A stretch of 64,000 nt of DNA from Dyella caseinilytica (GTDB lineage Bacteria; Pseudomonadota; Gammaproteobacteria; Xanthomonadales; Rhodanobacteraceae): contig NZ_CP064030.1 in assembly GCF_016865235.1 (NCBI RefSeq), positions 620,001 to 684,000 on the forward strand, read 5' to 3'. Below the pieces are notes generated by a model, which saw only the letters and a list, made by a program, of their open reading frames with translations, did not search any database and was not told the DNA's origin. The position numbers and the translations under genes are program-made. Of the stretch, positions 36,901 to 42,915 are shown piece by piece. Numbering within the stretch: position 1 is the first letter of the stretch; the number at the start of each line of letters is the position of its first letter.

Positions 36901-37322
36901 CTGTTACAACAGGTGGAGTCAATCTGGGGGCGCAGCTGTTTAAGAATGGCGGCGACTTCAGTCAGGTGAACCCTATTGATGTGGGAGCCGCTGCATTGGG
37001 TGGCTATTTAGGATATGGCGGCAACATGGCTTGGAATGGCTTGGTCGGTATGGGTGTTGGTATGGTGCAAACCGAAGCGAACAACTTGTACTTAAACCAG
37101 AACAACAATCTCTTTATGGGCGGTTTGACGTCAAGTCTTACCACGATGGCGGGTTACAAGATTGGCGATGGTTATGCCAATTGGGTCGGAACGCCGGGCT
37201 ATATCACCTCGCTGACTCCTGTTGTGTGGGGTAATGGAATCGGTGCGAGTGCTACAGAGTTAGGTAATTATATTATTGATAAACTGAATAGTCCCAAAGA
37301 TACTCAGAAGGCCACACAATGA
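33849..37322 (+). CDS. Displaced partial cdiA copy with a second toxin tip (orphan CdiA-CT, toxin 2)
   Basis: A 1157-codon open frame with no signal peptide, no TPS domain and no evident ribosome site. The first residues (33849-33945) lie inside the immunity 1 gene and are probably not real protein. From about 33946 it matches cdiA (LNAFYETQLVMDQITGLTG against GDAFYETQLVMDQITSLTG), then skips about 376 codons and follows cdiA repeat by repeat through the pretoxin region to TYNYLKHQQ (36429). The last 297 residues, from 36429, share a four-cysteine subdomain with toxin 1, then diverge into a Gly/Ala-rich hydrophobic domain (LLGIAAAGATSGLLAGPGML; AALGGYLGYGG). Such orphan modules are known downstream of cdi loci and can replace the main tip by recombination. 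It may be silent. Its stop overlaps the next gene (ATGA). Confidence 0.8.
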   Translation: MSAYQHDLLRCDDLLEPKVALPHCGGVVAVQLNAFYETQLVMDQITGLTGLRYLDGATDAFDQCKALMDAGAQEVQQFSSTATTTHDAVSDTYAVGTYLGGNNVSLAAGNNLNAQAAYLNADNALTLAAGHDINLTDAQDLHTEQHDTETKSFSFFSTSSKRFGSVDPEWRSNSSSVQIDQSTSVGSLLSGDSVTLAAGNNLTATNAQIVGTNNVLLAAGNNLTLNAGQNTYDYEQASGSSHTGLMNNGGLSVLIGNRSAKDTTSVQEVSYSGSTVGSLNGSVTLSAGNDVHITGSDVLSNTATTIVGKNVTIDAAVGTTDITQTQKVSQGGINVGIGGTAASVANSVYYSAQRGSQVQDDRLKALYAAQAAQTLFSPGAGQGMNLDPGQTGADAIADAAQGKAGIDFKIGIGGSSASSSTTSHDDTTYGSTIRSNGNVTIAATGGDLNIIGSQIAGQDVALAAANNLNLLSQVENHTLQSNNQNVSAGVGVLIGSSGFGIYAQAAGGEGNVHGNGTTHADSAVNASGTLTLISGNDTTIQGAQLAGHQVIANIGNNLLIQSEQDTDDYASKQWQASGQVVIGFGGMSSGGGLNYNQSKINSHYASVTDVSGIEAGNGGFDITVGGNTHLVGGVIASGADPSNNVLNTGSLTYESIHNEANYSASSVGVGGGYSTGGGGYGGSGFSGAPSLGVPQKGSGSSDTQSGIAQGTIIVRDNPDQDLSGLNRNPTLDNQALAPIFDAQKVQEKLEMGQVAGQVGMTAAGDLASNMGWAEGSTERTILHGVVGVGIAALGGGDALQGALGAAANQLVIQKMADYLESQGYQKGTPEFATMLKLASIAVGAAVGGGAGAATALDGTTYNYLKHQQLVDLQKEIGRCNGDRVCIETAKSNAEILSAQQDKQLIDGCNASGVNCANNYRDGISDALNYLSDPLAAKLGLYVDQTITAQNYLNYRSQWGLVAADNAISRDGNMLLGIAAAGATSGLLAGPGMLAAGASGGIQSGTLLEIVLVSRGGVAVTTGGVNLGAQLFKNGGDFSQVNPIDVGAAALGGYLGYGGNMAWNGLVGMGVGMVQTEANNLYLNQNNNLFMGGLTSSLTTMAGYKIGDGYANWVGTPGYITSLTPVVWGNGIGASATELGNYIIDKLNSPKDTQKATQ
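33936..33947. repeat. 12-bp perfect palindrome at the orphan cassette junction
   Basis: GTTCAATTGAAC sits three bases after the immunity 1 stop codon and at the point where similarity to cdiA resumes. It marks the seam of the duplicated cassette. Whether it is a recombination site or chance is unknown. Confidence 0.5.
33946..36460 (+). repeat. Diverged direct duplication of the cdiA 3' half
   Basis: The first block, 33946-34082, matches 29250-29386. Then 34083-36460 matches about 30515-32574, with small insertions. Between the blocks the upstream copy has 1128 extra bases (29387-30514), exactly 376 codons, so the second copy carries an in-frame internal deletion. Similarity is high but not perfect, with many silent changes, so the duplication is not recent. 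Confidence 0.8.
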
Positions 37323-37534
37323 GAGTGATATATGCTTTGTTGGCGGGATTCATTGCTTCCTTTGCAGTTTTTGCGATGGCAATAGCAATTTCCTATGTTA
37401 AGTGTCTGGTTGCAGGTGTTAGCTATAATTTTTCAATTGCCCTGCCAATAGCAATGAAAGGTGGTGTGGTGATTGGAAGTTTTATTTTTGTCTTAGCATT
37501 GGTCGGAGGGCCTCGCCGAAGGCCTCCGTTTTGA
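37319..37534 (+). CDS. Candidate CDI immunity protein 2, small membrane protein
   Basis: A 71-residue protein with two hydrophobic segments (VIYALLAGFIASFAVFAMAI and MKGGVVIGSFIFVLALVGG) and a basic tail PRRRPPF. Its ATG overlaps the stop of the orphan cdiA copy as ATGA, the same coupled layout as the first toxin-immunity pair, and it is AT-rich. It does not resemble immunity candidate 1 in length or sequence, as expected if each protects against its own toxin. The last codons fall inside a terminator-like hairpin at 37505-37532. No family recognised; role inferred from position. Confidence 0.6.
   Translation: MRVIYALLAGFIASFAVFAMAIAISYVKCLVAGVSYNFSIALPIAMKGGVVIGSFIFVLALVGGPRRRPPF
37505..37532 (+). 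terminator. Terminator-like hairpin inside the 3' end of immunity gene 2
   Basis: GGAGGGCCT (37505-37513) pairs with AGGCCTCC (37520-37527) leaving one bulged G, and is followed by GTTTT. The hairpin encodes the C-terminal PRRRPPF residues of the immunity candidate, so it both ends the gene and probably the transcript. Confidence 0.6.
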
Positions 37535-37568
37535 TGGCTGCTAGGATCAGCATAGGCCGGAAGAAGAA

Positions 37569-37777
37569 ATGCTTAGGCAATCAAAAAAAATAAGGAAGCG
37601 AAGCTGGCTTTGCCTTATGAGGTAAAGCCGTTAAAACCGCGGCCCTACTTGTTGATCCTGCCGTTGTGGGGTGTGTTGTGCATTCTTGGGATTTATGTTG
37701 CGGGGTACATGCTGGCATTTCTTAACGTGTCCGCTTTGGATTATGTTTTTAGATGGTTGGGATTGAGTGGTAAGTAG
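37569..37777 (+). pseudogene. Small membrane-protein ORF interrupted at an A8 run
   Basis: An ATG at 37569 with a strong GGAAGAAGAA just upstream opens a frame that reads MLRQSKK and closes after 18 codons. The frame one step away, open from 37577 to the stop at 37775-37777, encodes a coherent small membrane protein (KPRPYLLILPLWGVLCILG, then YVAGYMLAFLNVSALDYVF). One extra A in the A8 run (37583-37590) would join the two into a 69-residue protein. It may be a frameshift mutation, a slippage-dependent gene, or a base-call error. Position after the second immunity gene suggests a further immunity or CDI-associated remnant. A TTG at 37610 could also start the downstream part. Confidence 0.45.
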
Positions 37778-37867
37778 ACGAAAACAGGTGTTGGTCATTT
37801 ATGCAGGATGACCTCCACCCCAGCTTCCAGTGACCCGGTTTTCAGCGGGCACATAAAACGAGCATAT

Positions 37868-37906
37868 AAAAAAAGCGAAGACGATCAGTTTCGTCTTCGC
37901 CTTTTT
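37868..37906. terminator. Bidirectional Rho-independent terminator
   Basis: Perfect 10-bp arms GCGAAGACGA (37875-37884) and TCGTCTTCGC (37891-37900) with a six-base loop. CTTTTTG follows on the plus strand and a long A run precedes it, giving a T run on the minus strand. It separates the CDI island from the convergent mannose operon. Confidence 0.9.
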
Positions 37907-37925
37907 GTTGCAGCCGTTGTCGCGT

Positions 37926-39143
37926 TTAAGGCGTTCCACCATCCCGAATCAGCGCCATCACTTCGTAGCACGCGCCCATGGTGTGGTAATCGACCTTGCC
38001 GGCCGGACTTTTTTCGTTGTCGTACTTCTTGTTGTCCTGGGTAAGGATGCGGTACCAGGCGCCGTACTGGTGGTCGACGAAGTGTTCCCAGGAGTAGGCC
38101 CAGAGCTTTTCGTACCACTCGTCGTATTTCGCTTGTCCGGTGCGTGCATGCAGCAGCGCGGCGGCGGCCAGGGATTCGGCCTGCACCCAGAAATATTTGT
38201 CGCCGTCGCAGACGCTGCCATCGGGTGCGAAGCCGTAGCAGATGCCGCCATGCACCGGGTCCCAGGCATGTGCCAAGGCGGTATCGAACAGATGCTGTGC
38301 GGTGGGCACCAGCCACTTTTCTTCGCGATTGCGTTCCAGCAGCAGTGATTCGAGGATCAGCAGTAGCTTGGCCCATTCGGTCTGGTGGCCGGGCTGGAAG
38401 CCCCAGGGGCGGAACAGGTGCTTGGGATTGTCGCGGTTGTAATCCCAGTCGACGCTCCAATCGATTTTGTAGTGTTCCCACACCAGGCCATCAGCGAGTT
38501 TGGCCTGGCGTTGCGTCATGGTGTGGGCGAGGGTGAGCGCGCGGTCGAGATAACGCGGCTCGTCACTGGCCTGGTATGCGGCCAGCATCGCTTCGCACAT
38601 GTGCATGTTCGCGTTCTGGCCGCGATAATTGCTGAACTGCCACTGCGCATCGGCCTCGTCGCGATAGAGGCTGGCGTCCGCGTCCCAGAAGCGAAGTTCC
38701 AGCAGCTCCCAGGTTTCATCCATCCATGCTCTGGCTTCGTGGATGCCGGCTTTGAGCGCGGTGGAATAGGCGAGCAGCACGAAGGCCACGCCGTACGCGT
38801 GATTCATGCGGTCTTCCGGCTTGCCATCGCGGATGGTCCAGGCGTAACCGCCGGTGTTCGCATCGCGATGCACTTCGCGCAGGTAGCGCAGACCGTGGTG
38901 AGCTGCCTTGAGGTAATCCTCGTGGCCGAATTCGATCGCAGCCATCGCGTAGTTGAAAACAAAACGCGTGCTGCTTACCAGGTGGCGATGGCTCGTGTCG
39001 TAGATCGTGCCGTCATCGAGAAAGTAGTGGAAGAAACCACCAGCCGGATCGATGGCGCGCGGGTGATAGAACGCCATGGTCTTGGCGATGTGTTCGCGCA
39101 GGAACGGTTCGGAGCGGAAATCGGGGGATGTGGGCGTGCTCAT
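37926..39143 (-). CDS. AGE-family sugar isomerase, predicted D-mannose isomerase
   Basis: A 405-residue (alpha/alpha)6-barrel enzyme of the N-acylglucosamine 2-epimerase family. HRHLVSSTRFVFNYAMA, WDADASLYRDEAD and RPWGFQPGHQTEWAKLL show the conserved Arg/His/Glu/Trp residues of the family, including the HQxEW histidine used as acid/base. The start at 39143 (MSTPTSPDF) overlaps the stop of the upstream fructokinase (ATGA); the longer frame to 39230 runs inside that gene. Family members include renin-binding epimerase, cellobiose 2-epimerase and YihS-type mannose isomerase. A fructokinase, a hexose transporter and a GH92 mannosidase in the same locus point to conversion of mannose to fructose. 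Confidence 0.88.
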   Translation of the reverse strand: MSTPTSPDFRSEPFLREHIAKTMAFYHPRAIDPAGGFFHYFLDDGTIYDTSHRHLVSSTRFVFNYAMAAIEFGHEDYLKAAHHGLRYLREVHRDANTGGYAWTIRDGKPEDRMNHAYGVAFVLLAYSTALKAGIHEARAWMDETWELLELRFWDADASLYRDEADAQWQFSNYRGQNANMHMCEAMLAAYQASDEPRYLDRALTLAHTMTQRQAKLADGLVWEHYKIDWSVDWDYNRDNPKHLFRPWGFQPGHQTEWAKLLLILESLLLERNREEKWLVPTAQHLFDTALAHAWDPVHGGICYGFAPDGSVCDGDKYFWVQAESLAAAALLHARTGQAKYDEWYEKLWAYSWEHFVDHQYGAWYRILTQDNKKYDNEKSPAGKVDYHTMGACYEVMALIRDGGTP

Positions 39144-40117
39144 GCATGTGTCTCCATAAACTGTTCCGCCTCGGTCGTATTCGGCATTGCGGTGAACGAG
39201 CCATGCCGAGTCACGGCGACGGCGCCGCACGCACTGGCGAAGCGCAGCGCCGCGTGCAGGTGCGGCAGGGTGCCGACCCAGGCGTCGATGTTGTTGCGGG
39301 TGACTTGCTGCTGTGCGAGTTGGTGCAGCAAGCCGCCGACGAAGGCATCACCGGCACCGGTGCTGTCGATCATCGGCACGTTGTAGCAGGGCAGTTCACC
39401 TTCGGCGTCAGGGTGATACCAGCGCAGCGGGTGTGCGCCGTCGGTCACCACGACAAGACGCGTGCTGCCGGTCCAGAAGCGCTCAAGCAACGCCTGTTCG
39501 CCGTCGGTGGCAAGCCAGTCGAATTCTTCTGCGCTGAGTTTCACCACATCGGCCAGCAAGAGTGCGGGCCATACCTGTGTGCGCGGCTCGCTGCCACGCG
39601 ACCACAAGGCGGGACGCAGGTTGAGATCGAAGCTGGTCAGGGCGCCAGCGTTGCGTGCGCGCTGCATGCCTTCCAGCGTCGCTGCAGCAAGGCCATCGTC
39701 GGTGAGGCTGTTTGAGCAGATGTGGAAAATAGCCGTGTTGTCGAAGCTTTCCGCGCGGAAATGTTCGGCACGAAACAGCAGGTCGGCCGAGGGCGGACGG
39801 TAGAAGCTGAAACTGCGTTCGCCGCGTGTGTCCAGGGTCACGAAGGCCAGCGCCGTGTTTGCTTCACCGGTGCGCACGACATCGGTGGTATCCACGCCCG
39901 TTTGTTGCAGGCTGTTGAGCAGGAAATCGCCGAAACGATCGAGTCCGAGCATGCCGGCAAAGCGTGCATGACATCCCAGCTTGGCCAGCGCTACGGCCAC
40001 ATTGGCGGGCGCCCCGCCGGCGAAAGGAACGAAGTGTCGCGCAAAGCCGTGACCATCGTTGCCTTCGCCGTGCATGTCGATCAGAGCCTCGCCGAAGCAG
40101 AGGATGGAGCGTGTCAT
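39140..40117 (-). CDS. PfkB-family fructokinase
   Basis: A 325-residue sugar kinase predicted to make fructose 6-phosphate. It begins ILCFGEALIDM, has the first PfkB signature in FAGGAPANVAVALAKLG, and the second with the catalytic aspartate and anion hole in DSTGAGDAFVGGLLHQ. The ATG at 40117 follows AGGGG; a TTG three bases earlier is possible but less likely. It overlaps the AGE isomerase gene by four bases, so the isomerase product and the kinase substrate are probably the same sugar. This supports fructose as substrate, though mannose or other hexoses are possible for PfkB enzymes. Confidence 0.88.
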   Translation of the reverse strand: MTRSILCFGEALIDMHGEGNDGHGFARHFVPFAGGAPANVAVALAKLGCHARFAGMLGLDRFGDFLLNSLQQTGVDTTDVVRTGEANTALAFVTLDTRGERSFSFYRPPSADLLFRAEHFRAESFDNTAIFHICSNSLTDDGLAAATLEGMQRARNAGALTSFDLNLRPALWSRGSEPRTQVWPALLLADVVKLSAEEFDWLATDGEQALLERFWTGSTRLVVVTDGAHPLRWYHPDAEGELPCYNVPMIDSTGAGDAFVGGLLHQLAQQQVTRNNIDAWVGTLPHLHAALRFASACGAVAVTRHGSFTAMPNTTEAEQFMETHA

Positions 40118-40162
40118 CAAGAAACCCCTGGATTAAATGGGAATAAAAAGAGTGTCGGGCTG

Positions 40163-40192
40163 TTTTCCCCTCTTGCAGTGCGGAGGGGAAAA
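40163..40192. other. Intercistronic hairpin in the mannose operon
   Basis: TTTTCCCCTC (40163-40172) and GAGGGGAAAA (40183-40192) are perfect 10-bp arms with a ten-base loop. It lies between the transporter stop and the fructokinase start on one operon, so it may limit transcription or protect the transporter mRNA end. Confidence 0.55.
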
Positions 40193-40202
40193 GGGGCTTG
40201 CG

Positions 40203-41522
40203 TCATGCGGCGTGGACCGGCGCGCTGCGGATCCGCGATCCGCTCAAGCCGTAGAAGACGATGTACGCATAACACAGCAGCGGCAGCACGAAGGCATGTT
40301 GGATGCCGATGTTGTCCGCCAGCATGCCTTGCAGGTACGGCACCAGCGCGCCGCCGACGATCGCCATGATCAGCAGGCTTGAGGCCTTGCCCGTGAGCGG
40401 TCCCATGCGCTCGATGCCGAGCGCGAAAATGGTCGGGAACATGATCGAGTTGAACAGGCCAATGGCAACGATGCTGTACATCGCGGTCATGCCGCTGGTC
40501 GACATGGTGGTCAGCAACAGCAGCATGTTGACGGTTGCGAACAAGGCCAGCAGCTTTCGTGGCGAGAACATTGCCAGCAGCGCGGAGCCGAGGAAACGGC
40601 CCACCATTGCACCGCCCCAGTAGAGTGATACGTAATGCGCCGCCTGCTGTTCGCTCATGTGGCCGATGCTGGGCTGGGACAGGTAATTCACCATGAAGCT
40701 GCCGATCGATACCTCGGCACCCACGTAGAAGAAGATGCCCAGCACACCGAACAGCACGTGCGGATAACGGATCGCGTCGAGTAAGGTATGCGCGCTGCTG
40801 TCGGCCTTTTCGGTGCTTTCTTCCAGCGAGGGCATGCGGAACAGCCACACGAATATCGCAAGCAGCACCAGCACGACCGCCAGGCCGATATAAGGCAACT
40901 GCACAGCCTGCGCTTCCTGCGTGCGATAAAGCATTTGTTGGGTGGCGGAGAGATCCGCCACTTCCGCCGCGCTCTTCACCTGAGTGGAAAGAATCAGCAG
41001 GCTGCCGAACCACGGGGCGAGAAAGGTGCCGAACGAATTCAATGCCTGCGCCAGCGTAAGGCGGCTGGAGCTGGTTTTTTCCGGACCCAGCAAAGCAACG
41101 TACGCATTGGCGGCGACTTGCAGCAACGTGATGCCAGTGGCCAGCACAAACAGTGCGCCGAGAAACGCCGGATACAAACGCAAACCTGCGGCCGGCCAGA
41201 AACCCACCGCGCCGATGCCTGCGACGATCAATCCCGCCACGATGCTTTTCTTGTAACCGAGGTGCGCCACCACGCGTCCGGCGGGTAGCGACATCAGGAA
41301 ATACGCGCCGAAGAAGGTGAACTGCACCAGCATGGCTTGCGCATAGTTCAGTTCGAACACGGCCTTCAGATGCGGAATCAGGATGTCATTCAAGCAGGTC
41401 AGAAAACCCCACATGAAGAACACCGCCGTCATCACGCTGAGTGCAAGCGGGTAATAGGTGTAGCGATGATCGGAGCTCGTCGTCGATCCTGAAGACGGCG
41501 CGGTAGGTACAGTAAAAGCCAT
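40203..41522 (-). CDS. FucP/GluP-type sugar:proton symporter (MFS, FHS family)
   Basis: A 439-residue inner-membrane transporter with twelve hydrophobic segments. Typical FHS-family sequence is present: MTAVFFMWGFLTCLNDILIP in helix 1, QFTFFGAYFLMSLPAGRVV, and LLQVAANAYVALLGPEKTSSSRLTLAQALNSFGT (read in parts), whose QVAANAY and LTLAQALNS stretches match fucose/glucose/galactose symporters. It lies 16 bases downstream of the LacI regulator gene and upstream of fructokinase. Context favours mannose as cargo, though glucose or fructose could also be carried. Confidence 0.9.
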   Translation of the reverse strand: MAFTVPTAPSSGSTTSSDHRYTYYPLALSVMTAVFFMWGFLTCLNDILIPHLKAVFELNYAQAMLVQFTFFGAYFLMSLPAGRVVAHLGYKKSIVAGLIVAGIGAVGFWPAAGLRLYPAFLGALFVLATGITLLQVAANAYVALLGPEKTSSSRLTLAQALNSFGTFLAPWFGSLLILSTQVKSAAEVADLSATQQMLYRTQEAQAVQLPYIGLAVVLVLLAIFVWLFRMPSLEESTEKADSSAHTLLDAIRYPHVLFGVLGIFFYVGAEVSIGSFMVNYLSQPSIGHMSEQQAAHYVSLYWGGAMVGRFLGSALLAMFSPRKLLALFATVNMLLLLTTMSTSGMTAMYSIVAIGLFNSIMFPTIFALGIERMGPLTGKASSLLIMAIVGGALVPYLQGMLADNIGIQHAFVLPLLCYAYIVFYGLSGSRIRSAPVHAA

Positions 41523-41538
41523 GATGATTTCCAGTAAA

Positions 41539-42585
41539 TCAGGCGGGCGGGCAGCTGCTTTCGCGTATCAGCAATTGCACGGGAACGATGGTTTGTCGCG
41601 GCGACGATGAAGGATCCTGCAGTCGCTGCAGAATCAATTCCGCTGCCTGGCGTCCGCGTGCGCGGGGTGTCACCGCCAGGGTGGTCAGCGGCGGTGCGCT
41701 GACGGCAGCTTCGGCGATGTCGTCAAAGCCGGTGAGGGCGAAATCGCGGCCGGGTTGCAGTCCGCGCTGATGCAGGCCGAGCATCAAGCCAAGCGCTACC
41801 GCATCGTTGTAGCAAACGGCGGCTGTCGGTGCGGCGCTGCCGTTGAACAGTTGATCGCATTGCGCCACCGCATCCAAACGGTTGGGAATGCACTCCACGA
41901 TCCGCTGCGATTCCACCGATAGACCTGCCGCCTTCATCGCTTCGGCATAGCCGGCGCGGCGTTGCTTGCACGAACTGGAACTGCCGTGGCCGCCGTAGAA
42001 CGCGATGCGTTGATGGCCTTGCGCAATCAGATGCTCGGTGGCGAGCCGTGCGCCGTGCTGGTTGTCCAGGAACAGGCGATCCCAGTGATCGCAGGCGCTG
42101 ATATCGCCGCTGACTTCGCGGTTGAACAGCAGCAAAGGTGTTTGCGCACCGACGGCAGCAAGCACTTGTTGCGCGTCGCTGCCTTCGGCGGGCGAGAGAA
42201 TAATGCCCGCCGGCCCATGCTCTATCAGCGAGCCGAGTACGGCCAGTTCCCGCTGGGTGGATTCGCTGGTGCTGCCGAGCAAGGTGACGTAGCCGGTGTT
42301 GCCCAATATTTCGTCCACGCCCGCGGCGAATTCCGCGAAGAACGGGTTGGCCAGATCGTTGAGCACCAGCGCGATGCTCGAAGACGTACGGCGGCGCAGA
42401 TTGGCAGCGGCACGGTTATAGACATAGCCTTGCCTGCGCAGCTCTTCTTCGACGCGAGCGCGGGTGTGCTTGTTGACCAGCGGACTGCCCCGCAAAACAA
42501 GCGAAACAGTGGCGCGGGAAACGTCGCAGCCCGCGGCGATGTCGCTGAGTGTGACCTTGCGGCCGACCGGCGGTGTGTTCGCCAT
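41539..42585 (-). CDS. LacI-family transcriptional regulator of the mannose locus
   Basis: A 348-residue LacI/GalR repressor. The N-terminal helix-turn-helix reads VTLSDIAAGCDVSRATVSLV, followed by the hinge YVYNRAAANLRR and a periplasmic-binding-type sensor domain (SSSIALVLNDLANPFFAEF onward; effector pocket region near FDDIAEAAVSAP). The start at 42585 (MANTPPVGRK) is chosen because a GGA lies upstream and the preceding thirteen residues add nothing to the fold. It is the first gene of the transporter-kinase-isomerase operon and divergent from the GH92 gene, so it likely controls both sides through sites in 42,586-42,915. Effector unknown; mannose or a derivative is the simplest guess. Confidence 0.9.
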   Translation of the reverse strand: MANTPPVGRKVTLSDIAAGCDVSRATVSLVLRGSPLVNKHTRARVEEELRRQGYVYNRAAANLRRRTSSSIALVLNDLANPFFAEFAAGVDEILGNTGYVTLLGSTSESTQRELAVLGSLIEHGPAGIILSPAEGSDAQQVLAAVGAQTPLLLFNREVSGDISACDHWDRLFLDNQHGARLATEHLIAQGHQRIAFYGGHGSSSSCKQRRAGYAEAMKAAGLSVESQRIVECIPNRLDAVAQCDQLFNGSAAPTAAVCYNDAVALGLMLGLHQRGLQPGRDFALTGFDDIAEAAVSAPPLTTLAVTPRARGRQAAELILQRLQDPSSSPRQTIVPVQLLIRESSCPPA

Positions 42586-42661
42586 TAGGAGTCCGCCCTG
42601 AAAGAGCCCACCCTCATCGTCCACGGCGCAACAACCCTAAGGGCTGAGTTTGTTTGCCCGT

Positions 42662-42674
42662 ATGACAGCGTCAT
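42662..42674. promoter_or_regulatory. Candidate LacI-type operator near the regulator start
   Basis: ATGAC and GTCAT are perfect arms around AGC. It lies 77 bases upstream of the lacI-type start, so it could mediate autoregulation. Many LacI operators have a central CG and TGACA-type arms. Confidence 0.4.
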
Positions 42675-42787
42675 TTTTCGCTTATGTATCGACATACACT
42701 TCGCTCGCTCTTCCTTGCCCTGCGCGCGGACGGATCCGGCGCGGGCCGCGTGGACTATGAGGACGGGCTTTTAGCCCGATCCTGGCT

Positions 42788-42803
42788 TTTGGAACGATCC
42801 AAA
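42788..42803. promoter_or_regulatory. Candidate operator, copy 1 (TTTGGAACGATCCAAA)
   Basis: TTTGGA and TCCAAA are perfect 6-bp arms around ACGA, typical of LacI-type sites. A second copy differing by one base occurs at 42878-42893. Spacing between copies is 90 bases start to start. Confidence 0.55.
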
Positions 42804-42877
42804 TTTACCTGAATCGGCGAAAATGGGATCACGCAGTGCAACATGCCAACGGCCGCAGCCAGTGCTAGCTTGTTGGG

Positions 42878-42893
42878 TTTAGAACGATCCAAA
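42878..42893. promoter_or_regulatory. Candidate operator, copy 2 (TTTAGAACGATCCAAA)
   Basis: The second copy lies only 22 bases before the GH92 start, where a bound repressor would block initiation. It shares 15 of 16 bases with copy 1. Confidence 0.55.
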
Positions 42894-42915
42894 TCTCCAC
42901 CTCCCTCCCGGATCT

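Larger units (their letters stand above)
42586..42915. promoter_or_regulatory. Divergent regulatory region of the mannose locus
   Basis: About 330 non-coding bases between lacI-type and GH92 genes. It carries a palindrome ATGACAGCGTCAT near the regulator start and two near-identical sites reading TTTRGAACGATCCAAA nearer GH92. A less regular TGTA-N6-TACA repeat lies at 42686-42699. Confidence 0.65.
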
